Source of the DNA: Wolfiporia cocos
Lineage: Eukaryota; Basidiomycota; Agaricomycetes; Polyporales; Phaeolaceae
NCBI GenBank assembly: GCA_029448655.1
Contig: JACCLO010000011.1
Coordinates: forward strand, 1,550,001-1,614,000
DNA: 64,000 nt
Direction: 5' to 3'
Made by a program: the position numbers and the translations under genes. This document shows, in pieces, positions 1 to 9,989 of this stretch. The notes below the pieces were generated by a model. The model was given only the letters and a program-made list of their open reading frames with translations. It made no database searches and was not told the origin of the DNA. Within the stretch, counting starts at the first letter, position 1. Each line of letters opens with the position of its first letter.

Positions 1-1526
1 CCCAGTCAGACCCTGTGTATCGGTAAAGTCTGGTTGGATTCCAATGCCAATGCTGGGACAGGGTAGGGTTCTTTAACGAATCCAGAACCCACTCCCAAAC
101 ATCCCGTCCATAGACATCGAATTCTCGAGTTTCATTCTTGTAAGGTACAGTAATAGTGTGTTTCTCAAACTGTTGAAAGAATAAGACTCAGTATTGAAGA
201 CATTTTAACATAGCCTTACAGGAGTCAATTGATTTGATGCCACATCCCAGACATCACGGAGTTGTGCTTCACTGGTGAGCGAAAATCTCATCTTTCCTGT
301 AGCGACTGCATTAATCAGCTTTATGAGTGAATCAATTTGGTCATGCTTGAGAGAAGATTTGAGTGCAATTTCTGCAAACTCAAAGTCTGCATGGGTTTGA
401 AATGGCTCCCAGGGTGATTTTGACATTGGTGGACTGGGAGCCTCATTGTCTTCCTGCCCATACTCTTTGAAAGGCTGAACGCGCCGTGGAATGTAGCTGC
501 TTGGGTGGTATTCAGTCATGATATCATCCTTAGTGGGTGACCATATTTTAGATGGTGACGAATGCTCTGCACAAAAGAATGAGTCTTAACGCACAACTCC
601 AGTATGCTTATGTTAACTTTTCCGGTGTGCGTTCCACGTTGTTGCACTCATGCGTTCATCAATTTGCAATGAACAAATTCCAATACATTGAGTACAAATG
701 GCTAAGGTGCGTACATGTCTTTTTTCCACATAAATACTAGACTACTCCTACACACAAACCACCGCCATTACAGCAATTGTGCCAGGCGCCCCCAATTGCG
801 TCCCGAAAAGAGCAGCTAGTACAAGGGGTCGTGTAGAAGTAGTGCGCGCAGCACTGCTGGTTTCGGGACGCAATCAGAGGCACATGGGACAATTGCTGTA
901 ATGGTGGTGGTTCGTGCGTAGGGAGTAGTCTAGTATTTATGCGGAAAAAAGACATGTACGCACCTTAGCCGTTTGTACTCAACGTACTGGAATTTGTTCA
1001 TTGCGAATTGATGAGCACATGAGTGCGACAACGTGGAACACACACCGGAAAAGTCAAAACCTAAGTGGTTCACCTTGCATCGTGGTATCCCTGTTGCTCC
1101 CTCCTAAAGAATCTTTGACCACTGGTGTCCCAGTGTCTGCTGGAAAGTTGTATAGCACAAGGGTCATCTTCTAATCAATATTGAATGCAGGAAATATAAC
1201 TCACCTCCAGTCTTAACACCAAGGTACATTGGAGGGGGTGCTACAGCATGAGGGGGATGCTTCAGACCTGATTATACATTCGAAACGCTAGTAGTGAATG
1301 GGCATTTACAATAATTGTCAGATAGGTGTACCTTTACTTATTGGTGGATCATCCCCTGAGTCATCCATAAGCTGAGCATACTCCTCCCGTATTCTGGCAT
1401 CCATCCTGCATTTTTCATATGGCTACCCCGACCCTTAGTCTTGAATACACCATTGCAGATTTCACAAGTGAATACGCCATAGGATATGCCTAATACCAGC
1501 TGGCTGCCCTCCAGTTTGTCAGGCAT
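1..1526 (-). pseudogene. Decayed Plavaka-like (CACTA/EnSpm) transposase, N-terminal part
   Basis: The 5' part of a transposase that runs off the left edge of the window. The first exon, reading from an ATG at 1526, has a CxxC...H zinc-finger-like start (CEICNGVF then SHMK). One base appears to be missing from the A-run just after SHMK: the next frame continues with an acidic stretch ending in a splice-like donor. After the foldback insertion the frame resumes at 519-205 with a WEPF...DFEFAEIALKSSL block, then a donor at about 219. A further exon (about 170-1) reads YGRDVWEWVL. This order (zinc finger, W-x-PF block, RD[VL]W-EW block) is what I know from Plavaka-type transposases of mushrooms. 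The family name is from memory; the broken frame and the insertion are visible directly. Confidence 0.6.
616..1055. repeat. Foldback (long inverted-repeat) element inside the transposase relic
   Basis: Two arms of about 200 bp (616-815 and 855-1055) are inverted copies around a spacer of about 40 bp. Matching landmarks include ACTTTTCCGGTGTG at the outer ends, GTACATGTCTTTTTTCC in the middle and GCGTCCCGAAA near the loop, each with its reverse complement in the other arm. Mismatches are scattered, so the copy is not brand new. No coding capacity and no clear target-site duplication were seen. It looks like a MITE or foldback insertion that separates two exons of the transposase relic. Confidence 0.8.
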
Positions 1527-1536
1527 AGTAACGAAC

Positions 1537-1596
1537 GAGACAGTTAACGAGACAGTTAACGAGACAGTTAACGAGACAGTTAACGAGACAGTCAAG
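1537..1596. repeat. 12-bp tandem repeat, five units
   Basis: GAGACAGTTAAC is repeated five times, the last unit with one change. On the minus strand it would encode repeating Leu-Thr-Val-Ser if translated upstream of the transposase start, but translation of this part is not supported. Confidence 0.9.
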
Positions 1597-1689
1597 CTCA
1601 AGTCTTCAAAAAAATGCAGTAGCACAGTATGGCGCCACACGTGATCACGATCATGATCGTGTACCTGTCGTGATGGTATCACCATCACG

Positions 1690-2166
1690 TTGTAACCATG
1701 TGATCATTCACCGAGTAATATTGCCAATTGATAAGCTCAGATTGGAATCTCCCATGTGGTACCCGCGATTGGAATAGTATTAATCTTATTATCATTACTT
1801 TACAATCAGCGCTAACCCATTATAGCTGCATTGCAACCCCGGTTGCAACCAGCCCGCGTTGTAATGCTAAGGATTTTTCCGACAATATTCCCACTACCTC
1901 CGGTAGTGGGTCTTGGAGTGTAAATCAGAACACAAAAGGTTTCAAAATTTCCCTCAGGCTTGAGGGCAGGTCTCCGGTTACAATTTTTCTTATCAGCTTG
2001 TATGTGTGGGAACATAAGTAACAAAATATCTGGGCCGGATGCCTCCGACCAGCTAGTCTCGTGCACAGATGGTGAACGTTTGAACACTTATAGCTTGTAG
2101 CTTGTAGCATTGCCTGACCCGCGTTGTGTACCCTACATTATCACAGTGTTAACAATCGTGCTGGTA
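1690..2166. other. Intergenic, nothing recognised
   Basis: No convincing reading frame, RNA gene or repeat was seen between the transposase relic and the LTR element. Two short ORFs on opposite strands overlap here and look like chance. Confidence 0.5.
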
Positions 2167-2171
2167 CGTGT

Positions 2172-2334
2172 TGACAAGACCACCCTGGGCCCTCAGAGCT
2201 AACTGGAGTGAGGCGGGCGGAAGAACACCAAGTTCCAAATGAGGTCTGAACATAGCGCTCTACCCCCTATATATCAGCGTAGCGTTTATACATATATATC
2301 CTAGCCGCCGGTAATGGCGATTTTGCCCGTGACA
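2172..2334. repeat. Left LTR of the nested retroelement
   Basis: 163 bp, beginning TGACAAGACC and ending GCCCGTGACA. It contains TA-rich tracts (CCCCTATATAT and ACATATATATCC) that could serve as an LTR promoter. It is paired with the repeat at 4071-4780. Confidence 0.88.
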
Positions 2335-2471
2335 TCACCCCCATCTCTAGCGTGTCACCTCGATGCCAAATTCTTATCCTATATTTTCTTGTGTTTTTGT
2401 ATGTGTGTAGGCGGGGCTGTACTGCCGGCGTAAGCGTGATCTGTAAAAACCTGTAAAAGAAATGTTGTAAG

Positions 2472-3940
2472 ACGGGGGGACTACCGCTGGCCTGTAGAAG
2501 AGTCGTTGCGGTGGGAAACTACCGCTGCGAGAGGTTGTAAGGCGGGGGGAGTTGCTGTCATTGTAGGGTTGTAGCGGGAATCTACCGCCTTGGGCCCCTC
2601 GTAGGGTTGGGTGCATTAGTGACCGATGAGGTCCCTGTGAGGGTTGGTGTCGTGTCGCGACTTCTGTGTTCGCCACTGTAGGTCATAAGGGTTTTCTTCG
2701 CCGCCTGTAGATTACCTGTAATATATGATTTTTGTATTATGCACCCCCATCTCTAGCGACGCGTCTGCATGGCGAGAGGTGAGTCGACGGGGGCGGTAGG
2801 GTGGGAAAAAAAGTAGTCATCGTCAGCCCTCCTCATCGGTGGGTCTACATGTGAGCTCCTCGCTCAGTACACATTGTCGTTCATCCTCAGTCCGACCTCC
2901 TCGGTCAGTCCCCTTCCTCGTTGTCATACCTCAGGCTTCCCTCCTCAGGCTTCCCTTGGTCGTTGTCACGCTATGCCCTTGTCTCTCGGGCTTTGCTCAT
3001 CTTGGGTCGTCAGTTCCTTCCTCCAACCCTACCCCCGGCCCGTTACGTCGTCCTCGACGGACCAGGACGCTCCTGGGATGGTGTTTTGACTGGGGTGGTG
3101 GGCAGGTTTCAGTTTTCTGTGTGTTTTTGTGTAAATTATGTCCCCCACCGGGGTGGTGAACTGCGAGCGTGTAGCGTAGGTGGGTGGTGAACGTAGTTGT
3201 TAGCTGGGGTTTTCTGCCGGTGAACAAGTGTGAGCAGCGGGGTAGCGTACCCCTGTCCAGCGTCGTCTTCGCTGTCGCCGCGTTGTTGTAACAGGCCGGG
3301 CTTGTCGCGCTGTAAGTGGCCTTGTACGTGGCCAGCATGGTGTTTGTGAGACAGTTCGTGGGTGCACGTAAATGTACGGCCCAAGGCCTCTTGCGTAGGC
3401 GCAGTGGGCACACCGCCCTGTCTCGTGTGTATGCCTTTCGGTGTCGTGAGTCCACACGTAGCGGCATCGGCATTCCGCGCTGGTGGTGGCGTAGCGTTCC
3501 ACGCTGGTGGTGGTGTGTTGTCTTGCTTATGTTGTAGCGAGACGCACGCTGTCGATGCTTTGCAGCAAAGGCGGGCAGTGTGTGGGTGTGCCCCAGGGCC
3601 TGTGAGGGCGGGTCACGTTGGTGCGCTCCCTTTGCTGACTAAGCAGGGAGCGGGGTGCCGGTGTATTGATGCACGGTGAGGCAACGTCGGCGTAGTGTGT
3701 GTTGGTCACAGCGCGACCGGCGTGTTGTGATGCCGATTGCGTCTGACCGGCGCATTTGTGGTGTATAGTGGGTTTTTATCAGTGTTATTCTGTTTTATGT
3801 AAGTGGGTACTGCCTGGGGTTGTGTGTTGGGCGCGCTGTTGTGTTTCTGTAAGCGGGAGTCTTCCGCTGTTGCTCGTCCAACAAGCCACCTTGTGCGTCA
3901 AGGGAAACGCTGTTGTGTCGTAGGCGGGAGTCTACCACCA
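2472..3940. repeat. Dispersed short hairpin units inside the retroelement
   Basis: At least four similar units occur in the otherwise non-coding interior: 2508-2525, 2571-2588, 3851-3869 and 3921-3939, with a weaker one at 2472-2488. Each has the plan GCGG(GA)-ACT-(T/C)CCGC, so a G-rich half faces a C-rich half across a short AATCT or AGTCT loop. They may be structural RNA units of the element; this is inference from pattern only. Confidence 0.5.
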
Positions 3941-4070
3941 TAGGTCATAGCGACGAGGGTGCCGTGTTGGCATCGTATCCCTGTCATGCAAGAAGGTAAC
4001 ACGGGAGCTTATCTCCGCAGTAGCCTCGGGTTTAGACCAGCAGCCCGGATGGTGGTGGATTCTGAACTTA

Positions 4071-4780
4071 TGACAAGACCACCCTAGGCCCTCAGAGCTA
4101 ACTGGGGTGAGGCGGGCGGAAGAGCACCAAGTTCCAAATGAAGTCTGAACATAGCGCTCTACCCCCTATATATTAGCATAGCGTTTATACATATATATCC
4201 TAGCCGCCAGTAATTGTTACGAGTTTACCAGGTGCACCCGAATATTCTTTTTGACGCCTCACTGTGTATGAGGACTTAGCGTTCAACCACTGTACCCAGC
4301 GCTCTATTTCCAGGGGCCTCCGTTCAACCGTAGGCCCTGTTTCATGTATAACAACCCTATGCCCATTCTCCGTGTTCGCATCACATTCTAGCTGATATTC
4401 TGTGTCTAACCACAGTAGTTCTATGTTTCATCCCTTGTTGCGCTCAACCACAACACTTCTCCTTTATTATTCATATCGTTAGCTCGATGGACTTAATAGT
4501 AGCAGTACCAAGGACACTATGACCCCGATTAACAGACCGTAGTATATAACCTGATGTAAATACCGGTCGAGTTCCTCAGCTCGACCTTGTTGAATTACAA
4601 GGATCTTATACTCGTTCTCAATGGCTTAAGCAATTAAGCCTGCAGCTTGTATATCGACGCTCTGACTCTGAGGAGTCCAACGAGTAGTGCGCTACTCGAT
4701 ACGCTGAGTAACTCGACTTAGTTATTTTGTGTTGAACGGATATTCGATCCGTAACAGTAATGGCAATTTTGCCCGTGACA
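4071..4780. repeat. Right LTR, split by a solo LTR
   Basis: The repeat runs 4071-4214, is interrupted at GTAAT, and resumes at 4762-4780 ending GCCCGTGACA. It differs from the left LTR by transitions only. Confidence 0.87.
4215..4756. mobile_element. Solo LTR (542 bp) nested in the right LTR
   Basis: Begins TGTTACGAG and ends GATCCGTAACA, so TG...CA with a 6-bp inverted end (TGTTAC/GTAACA). It is flanked by GTAAT at 4210-4214 and 4757-4761. The host LTR reads through when this block and one GTAAT are removed, which proves insertion. The minus-strand ORF at 4618-4854 crosses its right end and is not a gene. It is probably the product of LTR-LTR recombination of a Copia- or Gypsy-type element; the superfamily cannot be told from the LTR alone. 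Confidence 0.9.
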
Positions 4781-4785
4781 CGTGT

Positions 4786-5683
4786 ATGTACCAGTAGTAA
4801 TATTGTGCGAATGCACGCCTGCTCAGCTATCAATCTGATATCTTCCCCATTCATGAATTTGTATGCAACATGATCCCTGGGTCTAGCTTACTCGCCTCAA
4901 AAATCACAAGAAAGCAGAGACTCTTCGGATAGCTCAGATAGTGGCGATCGTATATATGGTTGAAGTGCCTTGATTTTGGGGCGACTCAGTTGGAATGCCT
5001 TCCGGGCATCTTTCATCTGGATGCCATCATCAAGCAGGACCTGCAAAGAATCAGCAAAAATGCCCGCAGCAAGTCCATGATGCTAAGTAGAGAATAGCTA
5101 GAACATGTGCCATAGTCTTCGAGTCGCTATCTTCAGCCTCTAGTGCTGCATGTAGTTTCCAAGTACACTCCTGCTTATGTGAGCTGCCGCCCAAGGAGTC
5201 CCATCAAGTGGTCATTGATGTCAGCCATTCCATCTTCACTGCTATCTGTATTGAAGTTGAGCTACTATTGTTGTATATCCATAGCATATACAGAGCATAT
5301 AGTTATTGAAGCAGCAGTAAGTAATGTCTCAAGAATGCCGGTACTAATTACAGCATGCTAGACGCGCGAGCGCGACAATTCACAACCACTGGTTCGGGGG
5401 GCGGGGGGCGGGGCAGGGTGAGATATACAACCGCCTATACGAAAGCTATGACTACTTCTCTATTTGTTCTGTACTGCACGCATTAATCTGCCTGCACACC
5501 GGTAGCGGGCTATGCCGTGCTTGCGCGGCCTTAACGCCTTATACAGGATGAGCATACATGTACAAGCTAGGAAGAAGTTTCGAAGTCCTGAGGCGATCAC
5601 GTGATTGTGGCGGACGTGACGCACCGTGGCGGAGTTAGCCTTGCCTACTGCATGTCTACTACATATATATATATAGGAGGGAC
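4786..5683. other. Intergenic with a G-rich tract, no gene recognised
   Basis: No convincing coding frame. At 5395-5420 there is a run of three to four G-tracts (6, 6, 4 and 3 G) separated by single C or CA, which could form a G-quadruplex. An alternating TA tract lies at 5661-5675 just outside the palindromic element. Confidence 0.5.
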
Positions 5684-5802
5684 TTCAGTCAATTATCTTA
5701 ATCTTCCAACTGCCCTTCGCTTAAGAAATCGCAGTTGCGAGCTAGGTTTGCACGCAGATTAATCTGCTAACTGCAGCAGATTAATCTACTGTGACAATAA
5801 AA

Positions 5803-5888
5803 TGGCACATCCCGGATTCGAACCAAGGACCTTAGCACAGATGAGAATAACAGCATCGCAGTGTAATTAGCCAACTGAGCTACAGTGC
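5803..5888 (-). pseudogene. tRNA-like sequence, left copy
   Basis: On the minus strand it has an A-box-like GTAGCTCAGTTGGCTAATTA, an anticodon-region TGCTGTTATT, and a near-perfect B-box/T-arm GGTTCGAATCC followed by GGGATGTGCCA. It most resembles tRNA-Asn(GTT). The 5' acceptor strand does not pair well with the 3' strand and the anticodon stem is irregular, so a working tRNA is unlikely. Confidence 0.6.
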
Positions 5889-6179
5889 AACTGGTGTTGC
5901 CCCCATTTAAAGCAATATATAGAGTATTTTGTAAACTTCATTTTCGCAGTTTAACATCTTCCATAACACAAATACAAATGAATCTGCCTCTAAAGACCTG
6001 TGATTCCAGTGTATTCAGCTTTCCCATGGTGAGTTGCTCCAGGTCAAGCATGGTAAATCAAGCTACCACTATCATTGATTTCTGTATGCTTGATGGAGCA
6101 GTTAGTTGCCTTGATGATTTGCGAAAATTGTGTGTAAAATTTGCGTTATATATATTTTAATTGGTCAATGGTACCTACT

Positions 6180-6266
6180 GCCACAATGGCTCAGTCGGCT
6201 AATTACGCTGCGATGCTGTTATTCTCATCTGCGCTGAGGTCCTTGGTTCGAATCCGGGATGTGCCA
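6180..6266 (+). pseudogene. tRNA-like sequence, right copy
   Basis: Inverted partner of the copy at 5803-5888. It has TGGCTCAGTCGGCTAATTA as the A-box, a GTT-type anticodon region and the B-box GGTTCGAATCC. Acceptor pairing has at least two mismatches, so it is a tRNA-derived sequence, not a confident functional gene. It may still carry an RNA polymerase III promoter. Confidence 0.6.
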
Positions 6267-6479
6267 TTTTATTGTCACAGTAGATTAATCTGCCACAGTT
6301 AGCAGATTAATCTGCGTGCAAACCTAGCTCGCAACTGCGATTTCTTAAGCGAAGGGCAGTTGGCAGATTAAGATAATTGACTGAAACTCTACATATATAG
6401 CGACGGTAAGAGTGCATCGGTCTAAGATGCAAAGTACCCACAGCTAAGTCCATCTATATGACTGTGGACTGTACGAGAG

Positions 6480-8983
6480 CTACATCCCTCGGGGACAAAT
6501 CTTCAGAAAATGTTCATCTTGGATTGGTTCGGCGACATGGTGCCTGAGCGAAGGTGAATTCTCATCGCTACGCATAGTCAAAGCTCACTTACTTTGATCT
6601 TATATGTTGATTAACTCCCTCGCTACAGTAGATTTTCGCGGCACGAGAAGTACATTGTAAGCACTGATACTCTCTCGGAGGGCTTGTCACTCGAGTCTGC
6701 GATTGAGGGCCCACTGGGATTTCGACTGCATTTTCCAACTCCAAGTCAACAGACTTGACGTGAACAATATCGATGTTCTCGGCTGGTTGGAAAATGTCGT
6801 GTCTGCATAATTGAGTCATTAGTAAGCGTAGGTGCATGAACAACGTGGGACTGACATATTCCTGACATGCAAGGCAACCTCCCCAAACGTCTTATAATCC
6901 TCAAAGTGCTCGTTGCAGTGATCGCAGCTCCACACTCTCTGAAGATGACCAGGTGGAGCGGCTTCGAGGTTCCTCACTTTCGTTCTATTTCCTACGTCGA
7001 GGACCATCCATTCCGGTGTAGGGTGCGATTCGACGTCCGAGGCGATGAAATGTGCGGCCTGAAGAAAGGTGTGACATTAAACTGACGTTCACAGTCTGTT
7101 TTTTGAAGGACTTGACCTACACATTGCTTCCACGAGCACGCAAGTCTCCCTTTGAAACCCGATCTCATCGGGCGGACAGGGCAGCACAGGCAGAAGAAGC
7201 GCTTGTCCAAGCCGTCCAGACTCTCCGGGACCGTCACGGATGCGTCGACTATCTCCCCAGACTTCTTCAGCTCTTCGATCAACTCTTTCACTGCGCTGGC
7301 ACCACGCTGACTGAACATCACATTGTTCCGCGCGATGTCCTGCGCCGACATGGTCGAGAGCGCCTCTCCGCTCGTGTCTTTGCAGACATGTGCTAGGACT
7401 TCATTCAATGTCCACATTACTGTCCCTTCACAACCTTCATTCGAGCAGCAAAATACGGACGTAGCAAGGGTCAGTGGGTAAAGCACCAATTCTGTATGTT
7501 CAGTGGCGTCCTGTCGTGAAAGTCAATTACGGGTCGCTGTTTATAGTGAATTTACGGACGTCTCCGAGCATCTTCTGCAGAAGAATACCTCCGACTGTCT
7601 TGATCCTCGCGTTTAACAAATCATGAATGCCGTCCAGAGCGTGATCACAGTCTTCAGGTGTCAATGAGTGAGCCAGCGACTTATTGATCAGATCGATAAA
7701 TCCCGGCGTCTGCAGGATCTCTTCAAGGCGTGGATATGCAGCCCATTCAGATGGAAAGTACTTCGTGTTCTTCAAACGGTTATACCTGACCTCAATCAAA
7801 CTACGTCGAGAGGATACAATCTCCCCACGTCGATCATGCGCAGCTTTGATATGTACTTCGAGCTTGGGACGAATTCTGCGCCAGACTTTGGAGGAGTTAA
7901 CTCATGGTAGATTCAGCTTCACTATCATTGGTGACGTACTTATGTCTGTCAGCTCCGTGGGATGATTGAATGCTGGCATTCCCGAGATGACTGAGATCTC
8001 GCAATCCTCGTAGCCAAGGTCTCGAAAGCGGGCGTAGATTCTGAAAATCCTGATGAGAATCTCACCCATGAAATTGTAAGCTTACAAACGCCTCATTCCG
8101 TGCCAGTCTGCGCGCCTCTAACTCCTGTGCGCGACGACGCCCCTGATCAGCTAGCCATTTCTTGCATCTATCTGCGAACTAGCGAGGTGTTAGGTCAGTA
8201 TGAGCATACACACCGATAATTTCAACGCATTCACCTCAGCTGCAGCCTTCACTTGAGCCATTCGTGCCGCTTTGAAATTCTCGAAGGATTCCCGGGCACC
8301 TGGTTTGCAGTCACGTATGTCGGCATTAAAATCTTTCAATTTCTGGTCCATCTTCTCGACGTCCCTTCGCCAGTAGTATTTCAACTGGTTACTATCGTTT
8401 AAGCCCAGTACAACGGGTACAACTATTTCTCGCATCTCAGCTATCGCTGCGCATAAACGACCTCTCTGGCTTACGATCACTGTAGGGTATATACTCAACG
8501 ACCGAGGCATCGCATTGCGGATATATTCTCGCGAGACTGTTTTTTCCAACAACCCTGCACTTTCACATCAGTCGATGGTCTTTTCTCAATATGTGATACG
8601 CTGAACGCACTGCGTCACGAGGCACGTATTGCATACACGTCGGCATAGACCAAAGTCGATCCTCCTGACCTGGTTCCGCCCACAGTTCTAGAGGCGTTGA
8701 ACACGAATCAGATTGCGGGTACAGTAATTTATTTCACATTGGAACCTACCTCGCATGTCGAAGCACCGAAGAGGAGATTCGCCCAGCGTGGTTCAGAAAA
8801 ATCGGGTGGATAATCAGGCACACCTCCTGGGAAGCGACGACGTGCCTCTTTCCAGACACCGATTGCCTTGCGGGTCATAAGAACAGAGCGAAGATCTTTA
8901 CTTGCCCTTGTAATGCTCATAAGGTCCTTCGGGGTGAGGAATCCAAAAATCTGGATACTTTCAGTGAATGCACTTCCCGCCAT
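6480..8983 (-). CDS. F-box domain protein with C-terminal zinc-finger-like region
   Basis: Probable substrate-recognition subunit of an SCF-type ubiquitin ligase. The first exon from the ATG at 8983 has an F-box-like helix pair (FGFLTPKDLMSITRASKDLR) and continues WKEARRRFPGG...PRWANLLFG, typical of mushroom F-box proteins. The next exon has a CxxCG...RRVCNTC knuckle. A Lys/Glu-rich helical middle follows. The C-terminal exons carry two CxxC...H motifs (CDHCNEHF and CLQCTSRA...QHIRSKHH). The last intron starts at GTAAGTGAG just after IRSK and the frame then closes at the TAG at 6480-6482. There are about eight to ten exons, whose exact joins in the middle are uncertain. It is intact as far as can be read. 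The substrate is unknown. Confidence 0.75.
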
Positions 8984-9989
8984 GACGCATGCAGATCAAC
9001 GCACAGTATACAGAACGTCCAGAGGAAGCTCAGGCAAGTTACTCAATTTCGCTTTCCATCTTACACTCGGTTTGCGTCCTTGTTTGGTTTCGCGTTTAGT
9101 AGTGCGTTCCGTACGGGTTCTAGTCTTGCCATTGCTTATATCGGTTCCAAATGGTGCCGGATGCTCTTTCCCTGCTTCAATCGCAAATATTATTCACCAC
9201 CGTAAGCAGAGAACTGCCATACAGATAATTACCGCTTTCTTTCTTCGGTTTACTTTCGCTGGTACGATGGCTTTGCTGTGTTGTCTTTTTCGATCTATCA
9301 ATGGGGTTATCGATTGTGGACAATGATGAGGTTGAGTTGGAATTAGTGTCTGCTGTTGCTTCAGACATTCCCGATACTCTCTGTCTAGCATCAGACATAT
9401 ATAATATAATTGGGGTCGCGATATGAGTGGCGTTCGCTCTAAAGGATAGCCAACCTGACGCACCGTTGTTAGAATCTTCTATCTTCTCCGGATCCAGTAA
9501 AGTAGGATGCGGGTGTATTGCAACGGCTAGGTCGAGTGATGTATTGTAACGGTTCCTTTGCGGCGGTGGAAGATGCTGCAGATCAGGAAAGCGCAGTGGC
9601 CGGATACATATCGTTCAGTGGCGGGGCACGTGCTAATACCAGAACGCGCCCCCGTGACTGGACGCGACGCGTGACGCGGCGTTTGCGTAAGCAAGCCACC
9701 CACGCGTTTCAGCTTGACGCAGTAGAGAATGCTCTAAATCCCAGTTGACGCGGTGCTGCCTACTTGCTGGATGCGCTCTCGTCTTTTTCTGTAATGATTT
9801 ACACCTTTGCATGGTTGATTGTTGAATCCGATAGTAGTGTGGTTTGCTGCGATATCTCATTTCGTTTGCCGTTGATAGAATTCCACATACATACAAGTCC
9901 CACCTCGTACAAAGCAGCCGCTATTTCCAGTGCATTCTGAGTCCCAGGGAACCTGGGAACTTAATCTCGATTGGTTCCACAGACTGAAT
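8984..9989. other. Intergenic region, no gene recognised
   Basis: About 1 kb between the F-box gene start and the 3' end of the first oxygenase. Short ORFs on both strands show no family resemblance or splice structure. It should hold the F-box promoter near its left end. Confidence 0.5.

Larger units (their letters stand above)
2172..4780. mobile_element. Non-autonomous LTR retroelement (LARD/TRIM-like) with nested insertion
   Basis: Two direct repeats that start TG and end CA bound the element: 2172-2334 (163 bp) and 4071-4214 plus 4762-4780, the latter split by a later insertion. The flanks carry a perfect 5-bp duplication, CGTGT at 2167-2171 and 4781-4785. The two LTRs differ at 8 of 163 positions, all transitions, three of them CpG to CpA in the right copy. 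Without the nested LTR and its duplication the element is about 2.06 kb. The 1.7-kb interior has no gag, protease, RT or integrase frame, only short overlapping ORFs in a G/T-rich strand. It must have depended on proteins supplied by another element. Confidence 0.88.
5684..6386. mobile_element. Palindromic element with two facing tRNA-like sequences
   Basis: Two arms of about 198 bp (5684-5880 and 6188-6386) are inverted copies with only about eight mismatches, mostly transitions. The outer ends are TTCAGTCAATTATCTT and its reverse complement. Each arm holds the palindrome AGATTAATCT twice and, on the inner side, a tRNA-like block whose 3' end points outwards. The spacer of about 300 bp has no recognised content. 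Similar CTACATATATA tracts lie on both flanks but a clean duplication cannot be defined. It looks like two tRNA-derived SINE-type units joined head to head, or a foldback element that captured a tRNA. Confidence 0.75.

Noticed and set aside
2839..3709. Overlapping ORFs of 60-158 codons inside the LTR element
   Set aside because: They overlap on both strands in G/T-skewed DNA, resemble no retroelement protein and are explained by base composition.
5803..6266. Two functional tRNA-Asn genes
   Set aside because: The 5' acceptor strands mismatch their 3' strands and the anticodon stems are irregular, so they are listed as tRNA-like only.
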